A stretch of 64,000 nt of DNA, from assembly GCA_964432485.1 (NCBI GenBank), contig CAYSNP010000003.1, positions 1 through 64,000 of the forward strand, in the 5' to 3' direction. A program made the position numbers and the translations under genes. Each line of letters begins with the position of its first letter. Position 1 is the first letter of the stretch. The notes below the pieces were generated by a model. The model made no database searches. It saw only the letters and a program-made list of their open reading frames with translations, and was not told the origin of the DNA. This stretch comes from CAYSNP01 sp964432485. Lineage in GTDB: Bacteria; Bacillota; Clostridia; Christensenellales; DTU072. This document shows, piece by piece, positions 1 to 8,629 of this stretch.

Positions 1-208
1 ACCCTTTTGCAAATAAAAATACCTAATTTTTTAGGCATAAATACTAATAATAACGCTATTTTTTGAAATTTATATAAAAATCAAACTAAAGTTGCTCCTA
101 AAGATTATGGTGATAGTTTCTAAAGACGGGTATTGCCTTTAGGCATTGCTGTTGGCATTAACGGTAGGTTTTTTGGGGTCAGAGAATAATTATAGAAAAT
201 AATACATA

Positions 209-237
209 TTGACAAAAATAAGGTGCTATGATAAAAT
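209..237 (+). promoter_or_regulatory. Promoter of the lipoprotein gene
   Basis: TTGACA at 209-214 and TAAAAT at 232-237 are separated by 17 bases and lie about 50 bases before the ATG at 290. In bases 1-208 I see only AT-rich sequence with weak short inverted repeats and no gene. Confidence 0.65.
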
Positions 238-289
238 TAAACTAGCAAAATATTTGGGAAAATATCTGAAGCTATAAAAAGGAGTGGCT

Positions 290-1450
290 ATGGCAAAGAG
301 AAGTATAATCTTAGTTGCCTTTTTAATAATTATATCGCTATCTTTAGTGCTAGCCTCTTGCCAAGAGCTACCGGAAAAAAAGCCGGATTACTCTGCAGTA
401 TTAGATAAATATTCAAAAGCTACTCAAAAAAAGGCTACCGCATTTGTCAATATTGATTTTGATATGAACTTTTTTCTTAATGTGACTGACTTTACAAGCG
501 GCAATCAGTATATTAAGTTCTCGCAAATTGGCGAGTTTGATAGGATTGACTCTGGCGGAAAAATTATTGTTGATATAGACGCTTATGCTGACAAGTCGGA
601 TATGGGGCTTATTCCTATTGCTTTAAGGTATAAAGGGTTTAACGAGCTAGCTGATGTAACTGAAGATTATTTTAAAAATAAGAATACAATAGCCAGTCTT
701 TTGTTGGGCTATGACGGCAGGGATACCTACAATATGAAAGCAGGATATTATAAAAAAGGGAAGGAAAGGGAGTATCAAGCATTTTACGCAATTAATCACG
801 GAACAATAGAGTCTTATCAATCGGCGCTAATGCTAGCATCCAGCCAAAAAATTATCCCTAAAAATATTTTAATGCTAAATGATATTTTTAGCGTTGTATC
901 TAACCCCGATTATCTGGTAAGTGATTGCGCGCCCACCAGATATGATGAACAAGAGCACGCATTTCTTTATTCATTTATATTTAATAATCAGGGATTCAAA
1001 GAGCATATATTTCAAATTTTTGAACAAAAGATACTGAGTTATCTTGTAAATGAATATAATTCCTACGCTCAAGAAACCTATGAATATATAGAGGACACCA
1101 TTAGAGAATGGTTTAATATAGAAAGCACCTATATGAAAGCTAGGGCCAATTCGGACTTAGAGCTTACCGAAACGGAGTCGGGCATTAAGCTGAAAATAAT
1201 AGTGCCCAATAGAGATGTCAAGTATATTGCCAACCTGCTTTCTCCCGGTAGCGGTGAGGAATTTTCGGATCTAATCAGCAATATAAGTATAAATATAGAT
1301 ATTAAGGTCAATGAACAGTATTCTTATGAAGAAGATTTACCGCTTGTCAGCTATTCGGAGCAAGATCTTTTTGCCAGCACAACCTTAAATATTGAAGATA
1401 GAGTTGTGATAACGATAGAGGATTTGCTAAGATTGACAGAAACAGAGTAA
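290..1450 (+). CDS. Predicted lipoprotein of unknown function
   Basis: Encodes a 386-residue exported protein. Residues 1-24 form a classic lipoprotein signal peptide: a basic start (MAKRS), a hydrophobic stretch and the lipobox LASC, so the mature protein should be lipid-anchored on the outer face of the membrane at that Cys. I chose ATG 290 over the in-frame GTG at 284 because AAGGAG ends at 284 and would overlap the GTG, while the ATG sits six bases downstream. The remainder is an acidic, Tyr/Ile-rich soluble domain with no motif I recognise. Spacing resembles secreted Firmicutes lipoproteins whose fold is only seen by profile search. It is a single-gene unit with its own promoter and terminator, so neighbours give no functional clue. 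Membrane anchoring is well supported; function is unknown. Confidence 0.85.
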   Translation: MAKRSIILVAFLIIISLSLVLASCQELPEKKPDYSAVLDKYSKATQKKATAFVNIDFDMNFFLNVTDFTSGNQYIKFSQIGEFDRIDSGGKIIVDIDAYADKSDMGLIPIALRYKGFNELADVTEDYFKNKNTIASLLLGYDGRDTYNMKAGYYKKGKEREYQAFYAINHGTIESYQSALMLASSQKIIPKNILMLNDIFSVVSNPDYLVSDCAPTRYDEQEHAFLYSFIFNNQGFKEHIFQIFEQKILSYLVNEYNSYAQETYEYIEDTIREWFNIESTYMKARANSDLELTETESGIKLKIIVPNRDVKYIANLLSPGSGEEFSDLISNISINIDIKVNEQYSYEEDLPLVSYSEQDLFASTTLNIEDRVVITIEDLLRLTETE

Positions 1451-1486
1451 TATTTATATTTTTTATTACGATAATGTTAAAAGGGC

Positions 1487-1508
1487 AAAAGGGCAAATGC
1501 CCTTTTTT
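1487..1508. terminator. Bidirectional intrinsic terminator
   Basis: AAAAGGGC and GCCCTTTT pair around an AAAT loop, with T-runs on both strands. It lies between the convergent lipoprotein gene and the GtrA-like gene and can serve both. Confidence 0.8.
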
Positions 1509-1554
1509 CTAACCTAAATCCTTATTTTTTGCTTGGAATAGCAATACTTATAAT

Positions 1555-2169
1555 CTATTGGCTATCATTGGCTATTGCCTGCTCGCTCTCCTTTGCCTGC
1601 TCGCTCTCCTCTGCCTGTTCGCTCTCCTCTTGTTCAGATAAGGCCTCGTCAGAGGGTGCAGAAGGAGATTCCTTCTTGCGCATTAGAATAAATTTATTGA
1701 TAGGAAAAGCTATTAAGAAGCCCGTTAACTGGCAAGAGATTTTTGCAATAGTACCTGCAATATCTGTATTGGGGATAATATTGCAAAGAGCATTATTCAG
1801 CAATCCGCCTAAGTAAGTATGTATACCTATTATTGTGGCAAGTGCTAAGATAACAAAGCCAAAGGCACTAAGAAAAATATTGTTGGTAGATTCAAAAGTT
1901 TTCTTAAAATTGGTGATAAAAGCTATGCTTTGTCCTACCACCGCAGAGCTGGCAAATGCAATTAGTGCTCCAAGTCCGCCTGCATGAGTGGGATAATCAA
2001 AAATAAACCAAGATATATGCCTGTTAATACCTTTAGCAGGCAAAATATAGTTAAGTGCTACAAACAATATAGTTTCGGTTAGTCCTGCAATAAGCGAAAA
2101 TAAGGTATACTTAATGAATTGCATTAAGTTAACATTCTTAGCAAGCAGGGCTTTTATTTTTTCTTTCAT
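1555..2169 (-). CDS. GtrA-like four-helix membrane protein with charged tail
   Basis: A 204-residue protein with four predicted membrane helices. The opening of the membrane domain (QFIKYTLFSLIAGLTETI) resembles the GtrA family, small proteins thought to help flip lipid-linked sugars across the membrane. I start it at ATG 2169 (MKEKIKALL), preceded by AGGGG, not at the upstream in-frame ATG 2208, which lacks a ribosome site. The C-terminus leaves the membrane through FILMRKKES and ends in a Glu/Ser/Gln-rich tail made of three near-identical six-residue repeats (ESEQA[EK]). No glycosyltransferase lies next to it, so any polysaccharide role is inferred from the family alone. The family assignment is moderate. 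Confidence 0.6.
   Translation of the reverse strand: MKEKIKALLAKNVNLMQFIKYTLFSLIAGLTETILFVALNYILPAKGINRHISWFIFDYPTHAGGLGALIAFASSAVVGQSIAFITNFKKTFESTNNIFLSAFGFVILALATIIGIHTYLGGLLNNALCNIIPNTDIAGTIAKISCQLTGFLIAFPINKFILMRKKESPSAPSDEALSEQEESEQAEESEQAKESEQAIANDSQ
1577..1630. repeat. Three tandem 18-bp repeats inside the GtrA-like gene
   Basis: Three consecutive 18-base units (1577-1594, 1595-1612, 1613-1630) differ at one or two positions and encode the repeated acidic tail. The unit length is a multiple of three, so copy-number change would keep the frame. Confidence 0.85.
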
Positions 2170-2341
2170 TGTCTTATCCCCTAAAGTTACTGCATACCAT
2201 TCTAACATACTTTATATCGATATTCAATACAAAAATCCGCTAATATCACAGCGTCATTGAATGAATCATAAACAGGATAAAAAGTAGCTCGGATTTTGTA
2301 ATTATTAATTTATGTTTTTAACTTATAAAATAAATTGCTTA

Positions 2342-2370
2342 TTGACTATCTTGCTATATCGTGTTAAACT
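2342..2370 (+). promoter_or_regulatory. Promoter of the first GPH symporter
   Basis: TTGACT (2342) and TAAACT (2365) are separated by 17 bases and lie 33 bases before the ATG at 2403, which follows AAGGAGG. Confidence 0.6.
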
Positions 2371-2402
2371 TTGCTTAATGCTAATACTACAAGGAGGATT
2401 GT

Positions 2403-3911
2403 ATGGAACAAGTTGCACCCATTGCCGATAGGGTTTCGGCACGCACCAGATGGACTTACACCTTAGGCGGTATAGGTAGAGATATGGCTTATGCGTTATA
2501 TTCTACTTATTTGCTTACTTTTATCCTTTTTACCAAAGGGGTGGATGATAAGCAATTCGCGGCAATTAGCGTTATTTTGATTGTATGCCGAATCTGGGAT
2601 GCGATAAATGACCCCGTTATGGGCGGAATTATAGAAATCACCCGTACCAAATGGGGCAAGTTCAAACCATGGATATTAATTGGCGTTATTACCAATGCTA
2701 TTGTTTTGTCCTTAATATTCACCTTACCTATTAAAGGCTGGGATTTTGTTATTGCTTTTGTGGTAATGTACTTGCTTTGGGATATTACATTTACTATGAA
2801 TGATATTGCATATTGGTCAATGCTGCCTTCTCTTACCAGCAATCCTAAGGATAGAGCCAGTCTTACCGCTATGGCTAACCTATTTGCTGCCATTGGCGGG
2901 ATAATTGCTGTGGGCGCAATCCCTATGCTTACCGCAGGTGAGGCGACAATAGGCGGCAATGCTGTTACTGCTTACGCGGTGATTGCAATAGTAATATCAA
3001 TACTTTTTGTCGGCTGCCAAGTGATGACCGTAATTGGTGTACAAGAAAAACCGCAAGCGTTAGAAACAACCCAAAAGATGGGCATCAAGAAAATGATTAA
3101 AGTGCTTATCAACAATGACCAACTGCTTTGGATAGCCTTAGTTATGTTGCTTTATAACTTAGGCAGCTCGCTGATTTTGGGATTTGGCAGCACCTATGTG
3201 TATTTCGAATTTGGCTATAATGGCTTCCTGGTTACTGTTTTTGTAGCTGTGTATGCTGTTACCAATGTAGGGGTTGCAATAGTGTATCCTAAATTAGAAG
3301 CAAAATTCGCAAGAAAGACACTACAAACCGCAGGCATAGCGGCAGCGGTATTTGGTTACTTGCTGTTTTTCTTTACCGGCATCCTGTGGCCAATGAATTT
3401 TGTATCGTTATGTGTGGGCTTGGCGTTTATCGGAGCAGGGCAAGAGCTTTACTATATGGTACAAACTATTGCAATAGCCAATACTGTGGAGTATAACGAA
3501 TGGAAAACAGGCAGCAGAGATGAGGGCTTAATCTTTTCGGTGCGTCCCTTTATGGCAAAGCTGGGCAGCTCCTTACAACAGCTTGCAATTATGGTGGTCT
3601 TTTTAGCAGTTGGGGTAACGGGTATAACTCAAACAATTTCGGACGCTGAGAATAATACAGCCAGAGGGCTTATTACCGAAGCAGAGAGGCTGGAAATTAT
3701 CAATTCTGCACTTGACAGCTCTACTGCCAATATGCGCCTTGCTCTTAGGGCGGCAATGGTTTTCTTGCCTATAATACTGTTAGTTGCTTCCTATATTGTG
3801 TTTAGGTCAAAGTATAAAATTGACGAAAAGTTCTATAACAAAATGCTTGCCGAAATTGCAGAAAAGAAAAAGGGAGAAGGGCAAGACTTTATAGAGGCAA
3901 CTTGGAAATAA
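2403..3911 (+). CDS. GPH-family (MelB-like) sugar:cation symporter
   Basis: A 502-residue, twelve-helix transporter of the glycoside-pentoside-hexuronide:cation symporter family (MFS_2). Family marks are visible: NDPVMGGIIEITRTKWGKFKPW after the second helix (Asp for cation coupling and the basic loop), NDIAYWSMLPSL in the fourth-fifth helix region, and EYNEWKTGSRDEG in the late cytoplasmic loop. It should import a glycoside or uronide with Na+ or H+. It stands alone between its own promoter and the terminator at 4001, with no glycosidase or regulator beside it, so the substrate cannot be named. Two paralogues occur at 17695 and 55963. Confidence 0.9.
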   Translation: MEQVAPIADRVSARTRWTYTLGGIGRDMAYALYSTYLLTFILFTKGVDDKQFAAISVILIVCRIWDAINDPVMGGIIEITRTKWGKFKPWILIGVITNAIVLSLIFTLPIKGWDFVIAFVVMYLLWDITFTMNDIAYWSMLPSLTSNPKDRASLTAMANLFAAIGGIIAVGAIPMLTAGEATIGGNAVTAYAVIAIVISILFVGCQVMTVIGVQEKPQALETTQKMGIKKMIKVLINNDQLLWIALVMLLYNLGSSLILGFGSTYVYFEFGYNGFLVTVFVAVYAVTNVGVAIVYPKLEAKFARKTLQTAGIAAAVFGYLLFFFTGILWPMNFVSLCVGLAFIGAGQELYYMVQTIAIANTVEYNEWKTGSRDEGLIFSVRPFMAKLGSSLQQLAIMVVFLAVGVTGITQTISDAENNTARGLITEAERLEIINSALDSSTANMRLALRAAMVFLPIILLVASYIVFRSKYKIDEKFYNKMLAEIAEKKKGEGQDFIEATWK

Positions 3912-4000
3912 ACAGTTAAGTGCTGTTTTCGGTAGCGCAGGCTACCGAATAGTATAAAATAACAGCTATCTAGATTTTTGCTATCAATATATAAAAATAG

Positions 4001-4031
4001 AAAAGAGGGCATAAAAAAATGCCCTCTTTTT
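4001..4031. terminator. Bidirectional terminator between symporter and flavodoxin genes
   Basis: A perfect 12-bp stem (4001-4012 with 4019-4030) with an A6 loop, A-rich on the left and T-rich on the right. A second perfect 9-bp hairpin at 3928-3949 has no T-run and is probably only an RNA structure. Confidence 0.85.
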
Positions 4032-4078
4032 AAGAAAATGTTGAATTAGCACCTATTTAGTAAGTTTGTTATTAATCC

Positions 4079-4564
4079 TTACTTAAAAAGTATCCTTTCT
4101 GCCGCTTGCTCTGCAGTTAAGGGATTGCGCTTGGTGCCGCCTTGAATGCTTTGCGCCTCGTCGATGGTCCCGCCCTTGTTTTCCACTCTTTCTTTAATAG
4201 AGTAAAAGACCTTCTCGCTGCCCGCCAGCTTTGCATTGCCTTGCACGGTAAGCACATTAACTTTCTTACCCTCAAGCTCTGCCTGTTGCAGGAAAGCATT
4301 GATAGCGGGAGGGGTTGCGCTTGCCCAAATGGGAGTAATCAGATAAATAAGTTCCGCACCAGCAACTTTAGCGCTGATATCTTCTATCAAATTGGAGCTC
4401 TTGCTACCAAATGCTGCCAAAAGAGCTTGAAAGTAGCCAAATATATTTTTGGAAAAAGGTTTTTCCTCTGCTAAAAACAAAAGCTCTCCGCCTAACTTTT
4501 CTTGCAAATATTTAGCTGCCGCAGTACAGGAATCAGTATATGAATAATAAACTATAAGTTTCAT
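4079..4564 (-). CDS. Flavodoxin-like FMN protein
   Basis: A 161-residue flavodoxin-fold protein. The N-terminus MKLIVYYSYTDSCTAAAKYL has the FMN phosphate-binding loop ([ST]xTDSxxxA) after the first strand; LIYLITPIWASATPPAINAFL is the typical 50s/90s loop region of flavodoxins that act on menaquinone or other small electron carriers. I start it at ATG 4564, preceded by TAGGAGAT with good spacing; a longer frame upstream begins inside AT-rich sequence. It should carry low-potential electrons in the cytoplasm. It is divergent from the small membrane-protein gene at 4794 and may share the palindromic control region at 4730. Confidence 0.85.
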   Translation of the reverse strand: MKLIVYYSYTDSCTAAAKYLQEKLGGELLFLAEEKPFSKNIFGYFQALLAAFGSKSSNLIEDISAKVAGAELIYLITPIWASATPPAINAFLQQAELEGKKVNVLTVQGNAKLAGSEKVFYSIKERVENKGGTIDEAQSIQGGTKRNPLTAEQAAERILFK

Positions 4565-4729
4565 TTTAATATCTCCTAAACTTGTTATACTTAATATATA
4601 AATATAACAATACCTAATTAATAGTAGCATAGCACAGGACTGCTGTCAATGCTTTTTGTAAAAAAGTGATGTCCATTTGTAGTAATTTTAAGCATTATTC
4701 AAGACTTTTCACATTTTTATTAGTTTTTG

Positions 4730-4758
4730 TATAACATAATATATGTTTTTATGTTATA
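4730..4758. promoter_or_regulatory. Inverted-repeat operator over a TATAAT box
   Basis: TATAACATAA at 4730-4739 is the exact reverse complement of TTATGTTATA at 4749-4758, nine bases apart. TATAAT at 4755-4760 overlaps the right arm. It looks like a repressor or activator site in the gap between the divergent flavodoxin and membrane-protein genes. The regulator is unknown. Confidence 0.5.
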
Positions 4759-4793
4759 ATATAACAATAAAAGAGACAAAAAGGGGTGAAAGC

Positions 4794-5168
4794 ATGTCTT
4801 CGCTTTTTAATTATAAGAAATTCAATATTGCTTTGATAGTTTTTCTTAGCTTGCTTGCACTACTTTATGCTTTTCTGTTGCTTCCTGCGCTGGCAAGCAC
4901 AAGTTTAGAAAAAATAGGCGCGGCTTTTAAGATAATTGATGCTACAGACTGGCTTGCTCTTGTTTTGATGTGCATATTTTTAATAGCTAGTATTGTGCGC
5001 CTTTTTAATGCCCGTAATAATACTATTAGAGTAATTTGTGTGCTTATCTTTATCTATTTTGCAGTAGTCGCTGTGCTCAACGCCTGCAGGCTGGAAGGTT
5101 TATGCGGATTGCCCTACGCTATTATTAGCGTTGCCATCTCATTTTTAGCACTAAAAACATCTAGGTAG
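4794..5168 (+). CDS. Small hydrophobic membrane protein, unknown
   Basis: A 124-residue protein with three to four hydrophobic segments (roughly residues 10-32, 50-68, 74-94 and 100-118) and almost no soluble domain. ATG 4794 is preceded by AAGGGG; the longer open frame beginning at 4743 would start inside the promoter palindrome, so it is rejected. No family is recognised. It is followed at once by the repeat region and appears monocistronic. It differs from the four-helix proteins of the 21-28 kb cluster in lacking the basic turn and lysine end. Confidence 0.7.
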   Translation: MSSLFNYKKFNIALIVFLSLLALLYAFLLLPALASTSLEKIGAAFKIIDATDWLALVLMCIFLIASIVRLFNARNNTIRVICVLIFIYFAVVAVLNACRLEGLCGLPYAIISVAISFLALKTSR

Positions 5169-5233
5169 CTTTATTTTTAATACCAAAATAATATTAGGTG
5201 GATTGGCAAAGACAAGAAGCAACCCTCTGCGGG

Positions 5234-5812
5234 TCTGGATTGCTTCGCTTCCGCTCGCAAAGACGAATTGTAAAGTCTTTGCGAGGCACAAAAGTGACGA
5301 AGCAATCCAGGGCAATTATACACGCTAAAGCGTGATGAAATACACTTGCCTAAATGCAAGTGATGAAATGCATTTACTGTGTAAATGGTGAAATACATTT
5401 GCGTCCCGCAAATGATTAAGGAGAGGCTCTGGAGCTAGGCTTACGCTAGCAATTCTTAACCTTACTTACAAGTTAATACTACAATACAATGTCGCCTTTA
5501 GGCGATACATAATGTCAATGCGCTAGCATTGATACATAATGCCACCGCTAGGTGGTACTTCTATGCACGCTAAAGCGTGATGAAATGCACTTGCTGAACG
5601 CAAGCGATGAAATACATTTACTGCGTAAATGGTGAAATACATTTGCGTCCGCAAATGATTAAGGAGAGGCTCTGGAGCTAGGCTTACGCTAGCAATTCTT
5701 AATTTTACTTACAAGATAATACTTCAATATAATGTTGCCTTTAGGCAACACATAATGCATTGCATAGCAATGTACATAATGCCACCGCTAGGTGGTACTT
5801 CTCTGGCGGGCA
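5234..5812. repeat. Hairpin array 1, tandem 245-bp duplication
   Basis: Fills the gap 5169-5822. It starts with two facing REP-like sequences (5234-5265 and 5275-5311, each with CTGGATTGCTTCG or its complement). Then come two tandem copies of a unit with a 245-bp period (anchors at 5321 and 5566). Each unit is a row of perfect hairpins with different stems: CACGC, CTTGC, ATTTAC and ATTTGCG types separated by ATGAAAT-type spacers, then a conserved core (AAGGAGAGGCTCTGGAGC), then three hairpins separated by TACATAATG. The second copy keeps pairing where bases change, for example TCGCC/GGCGA against TTGCC/GGCAA. Frames crossing it are not genes. Confidence 0.85.
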
Positions 5813-5822
5813 AGATAATAAC

Positions 5823-5851
5823 TTGCTTATTTGCTTATTGTTTGATATAAT
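5823..5851 (+). promoter_or_regulatory. Promoter of the yjbQ operon
   Basis: TTGCTT (5823-5828) and TATAAT (5846-5851) are 17 bases apart and lie 31 bases before ATG 5883. Confidence 0.6.
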
Positions 5852-5882
5852 TTGGATATTATTTATTTGAGGTTTGCTTTTG

Positions 5883-6275
5883 ATGCACAAATTCAGCTTA
5901 ACATGTCCTGTCGACGGTTTTTATCTTATTACTTCTCAAGTTCAGTCTGCAATAGTTAAAGAAGGCATACAAAACGGTATAGCTATTGTTTTTTGTCCTC
6001 ATACTACTGCCGCTATTACTATTAATGAAAATTGTGACCCCTATGTACATAAAGATGTAATGCTAGGCACAGATAGAGCTTTTCCTAACAGAGAGGAGTT
6101 TGAACACGATGAAGGCAATTCTGCAGGGCATATTAAATCCAGCGTATTTGGTGCAAGCGAAACGCTGATAATAAGCGATGGCAAGTTAATACTAGGGAAG
6201 TGGCAAGATATTTACTTTGTAGAGTTTGACCCGCCCAGAGAACGCAATTTTTATGTAAAATTAATAAGGGGATAG
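5883..6275 (+). CDS. YjbQ/UPF0047 family protein
   Basis: A 130-residue single-domain protein of the YjbQ (UPF0047) family, whose members have a weak thiamine-phosphate-synthase activity and an uncertain main role. The family hallmarks are clear: CPHTTAAITINE with the conserved His, then DEGNSAGHIKSSVFG with the second His. The length is normal for the family. ATG 5883 is chosen because GAGG at 5869 is ten bases away; the frame can also be read from TTG 5874, but that overlaps the ribosome site. The next gene begins three bases after its stop, so it heads an operon with a metallopeptidase and an acyltransferase-like protein; the three functions do not point to one pathway. Confidence 0.9.
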   Translation: MHKFSLTCPVDGFYLITSQVQSAIVKEGIQNGIAIVFCPHTTAAITINENCDPYVHKDVMLGTDRAFPNREEFEHDEGNSAGHIKSSVFGASETLIISDGKLILGKWQDIYFVEFDPPRERNFYVKLIRG

Positions 6276-6278
6276 TAT

Positions 6279-7394
6279 ATGATAGACGAAAGAATAAGGA
6301 CTTTAGCAAGAAACTTAGTTAGCTACTCTTGTAATGTGCAAAAAGGCGAAAGGGTGCTGATAGAAGCATCGGGAGTAGACACTCCGCTTATAACTTGCCT
6401 TATAGAGGAAATATATGCTGTAGGCGGCTTTCCTTTTGTATCTCTTACAGATAGTAAGGTGCAACGCAGTTTGCTTTGGGGGCTTACAGAAGAGGGCGCA
6501 AAAGACCTTGCCCGCTTTGCCGCTTTTCGTATGGAGCAAATGCAAGCATATATAGGTATCAGAGGGGGACAAAATGCTTACGAATTGTCAGATGTGCCTC
6601 CGGAGAAGCGCAAGCTATATGATACTTTGTACTCTCATCCGGTACACCATGACCTTAGGGTAGGCAAGACCAAATGGGTGATATTGCGTTACCCAACCGA
6701 AGGGATGAGTGCCCAATCTAAAATGAGCACCGCGGCATTCGAGGACTTTTATTTTAAGGTATGCAACTTAGATTATGCCAAAATGGACAAGGCTATGGAG
6801 CCGCTGCGCAAGCTAATGCTGGCAACTGACAAGGTGCATATAGTAGGCAAAGGTACTGATTTGCGCTTTTCCATTAAAGATATAGGTGTGGAAAAGTGCT
6901 CAGGACTAAGGAATATCCCTGACGGAGAGATTTATACCGCACCTGTGCGTGACAGCATAGAAGGCAAGCTAGCCTACAATACCCCCTCTATTCAGCACGG
7001 AAAAGAGTTCAAAGATGTTAGCTTTACCTTTAGTAAAGGCAAGATTGTAGGAGCTGTTGCCAATGACACAAAAGCACTTAACCATATTTTAGATACGGAC
7101 GAAGGGGCACGCTATATAGGGGAGTTTGCCTTAGGAGTCAATCCTTATATAGAGCAGCCTATGGCGGATATCCTATTTGATGAAAAGATTTTCGGCAGCT
7201 TCCATTTTACGCCGGGGGCTTGCTATAAGGAAGCATATAACGGTAACGAAAGCGCTTTGCATTGGGACTTAGTTTGTATTCAAACTCCCGAATACGGTGG
7301 TGGCGAAATATACTTTGATAATGTGCTTATCAGAAAAGACGGTATATTTATACCTAGTGAGTTGCAAGGCTTAAACAGAGAGAATTTAATATGA
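6279..7394 (+). CDS. M29-family metallo-aminopeptidase
   Basis: A 371-residue cytoplasmic aminopeptidase of family M29 (AmpS/PepS/aminopeptidase T type), which removes N-terminal residues using two metal ions. Likely ligands and family motifs are visible: DGEIYTAPVRDS, GARYIGEFALG, FHFTPGACYKEA and SALHWDLV, in the expected order in the C-terminal half. The N-terminal half holds the nucleotide-like fold with PVHHDLRVGKTKWVILRYPT. The length is slightly shorter than the common 400-410 residues. It starts three bases after yjbQ and overlaps the next gene by ATGA, so the three are probably translated together. Confidence 0.9.
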   Translation: MIDERIRTLARNLVSYSCNVQKGERVLIEASGVDTPLITCLIEEIYAVGGFPFVSLTDSKVQRSLLWGLTEEGAKDLARFAAFRMEQMQAYIGIRGGQNAYELSDVPPEKRKLYDTLYSHPVHHDLRVGKTKWVILRYPTEGMSAQSKMSTAAFEDFYFKVCNLDYAKMDKAMEPLRKLMLATDKVHIVGKGTDLRFSIKDIGVEKCSGLRNIPDGEIYTAPVRDSIEGKLAYNTPSIQHGKEFKDVSFTFSKGKIVGAVANDTKALNHILDTDEGARYIGEFALGVNPYIEQPMADILFDEKIFGSFHFTPGACYKEAYNGNESALHWDLVCIQTPEYGGGEIYFDNVLIRKDGIFIPSELQGLNRENLI

Positions 7395-8611
7395 AAAATA
7401 AAGAAAAAAAGCCGGACACCTGGAGTGCGCCTTCGGGATTCTGGTATTCTATTGTTGCAATAATCAGCAAGATTCTACTGAAAATATTTTTTCGTCACAA
7501 GGTAGAAAAGAAAGTAAAGCTGGAAAAAGGCAAGCCTTATGTGATTATATCCCACCATGCAAGTCTTATTGACGCTGTTATAATGATAGATGCAGTATAC
7601 CCTATTAAGTTTAACATAGTTATAGGCAAAGTCTTTGTTATAAGAAAATCGCTCAAGTTTATCAGCAATGCTCTAAAATGTATACCCAAAAGTCAATTTG
7701 CCATAGATTTGCCTGCAATCAAAGCAATGCAAAGCGTTACTGCTGACAATAGAGCGGTAGCTATTTACCCCGAAGGCAAGGTAAGTATAGACGGAAGGCA
7801 ACTGTATTACTTGCCCTTAGGGATAAGCAAGCTAATTAAAATGCTGGATGCCGAAGTAATAATGGTAACCTCTTACGGGTCTTTTTGCGCTAAGCCCAAA
7901 CATGGCAACTCTTTTAGATTCGGCAAGCTAAAAACAGTGGTGGACAGCTTGATTACAGCAGAGCAAGTAAGAGAGCTATCCAGCAAAGAGATACATAGCA
8001 AAATAAGCAAAGCGCTAGAGTTTAACGACAACATTTATCAGCAAGAAAATAATATAAGATTTAAGTGCAAGAACCCCGCTTTGGGTTTCCATCGCTCGCT
8101 TTATAAGTGCCCAAAGTGCGGGATAGATTACCAAATGCGCTCCACCAATACGCATCTTATTTGCAACTCTTGCGGCAACAGCGTGCAGCTTACGCAATAT
8201 GGCAAGCTAATCCCTGAGGAAGGAAGCATTGCTTTTGAGCGTATTGATTTATGGAATGAATATCAAAGAGAGGCTTGCAGAGCGGAGCTGGCGACCGATG
8301 ATTTTTACATAGAAACTGCTTGCGAATGTTCCTTTTTTGCAGATGATATGCAGGAGTTTGAGCATGTGGGGTGCGGCATAGTTTATATTGATAAGGAAAA
8401 GATTGGCTATCGGGGCACATTTAGGGGACAGCCTTATGAGTATGCTATCCCGCTTAAGAGTCTGCATACCATAACCGCAAAAACAAGAGAAAGTATAGAC
8501 CTAACTTGTGAGGGCGGTATTTTAAGTTTGAACTTTACAGAAAATAAGTATGCCGCTAAGTTCGAACTTTTGGTAGAAGAAAACTATCGCCTTAATGTGC
8601 TGAAAAACTAA
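7391..8611 (+). CDS. PlsC-like acyltransferase with zinc-ribbon extension
   Basis: A 406-residue protein. Residues about 20-190 form a PlsC/AGPAT acyltransferase domain: the catalytic H-x4-D is H56-ASLI-D61 and the acceptor motif is YPEG at 126-129. A membrane-associated helix at 17-34 fits binding at the inner face. Unlike usual PlsC proteins (about 240 residues) it continues into a four-cysteine zinc ribbon (C240-x2-C243 and C258-x2-C261) and a beta-rich C-terminal domain of about 140 residues that I do not recognise. It overlaps the peptidase stop by four bases. Acyl transfer to lysophospholipid is the family role; the extra domains suggest a regulated or different acceptor. Confidence 0.8.
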   Translation: MKNKEKKPDTWSAPSGFWYSIVAIISKILLKIFFRHKVEKKVKLEKGKPYVIISHHASLIDAVIMIDAVYPIKFNIVIGKVFVIRKSLKFISNALKCIPKSQFAIDLPAIKAMQSVTADNRAVAIYPEGKVSIDGRQLYYLPLGISKLIKMLDAEVIMVTSYGSFCAKPKHGNSFRFGKLKTVVDSLITAEQVRELSSKEIHSKISKALEFNDNIYQQENNIRFKCKNPALGFHRSLYKCPKCGIDYQMRSTNTHLICNSCGNSVQLTQYGKLIPEEGSIAFERIDLWNEYQREACRAELATDDFYIETACECSFFADDMQEFEHVGCGIVYIDKEKIGYRGTFRGQPYEYAIPLKSLHTITAKTRESIDLTCEGGILSLNFTENKYAAKFELLVEENYRLNVLKN

Positions 8612-8629
8612 AAAGCACAAACTTGTTTA

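Noticed and set aside
3928..3949. Perfect 9-bp hairpin as terminator of the first symporter gene
   Set aside because: No T-run follows; the T-rich hairpin at 4001 is the better terminator.
5177..5398. Minus-strand open frame of 73 codons
   Set aside because: It lies entirely in REP-like and hairpin repeats, has no ribosome site and no protein-like composition.
5321..5812. CRISPR-like array
   Set aside because: The constant parts are 7-9 bases and the variable parts are self-complementary stems, with no unique spacers of 30 or more bases and no cas genes in the window.
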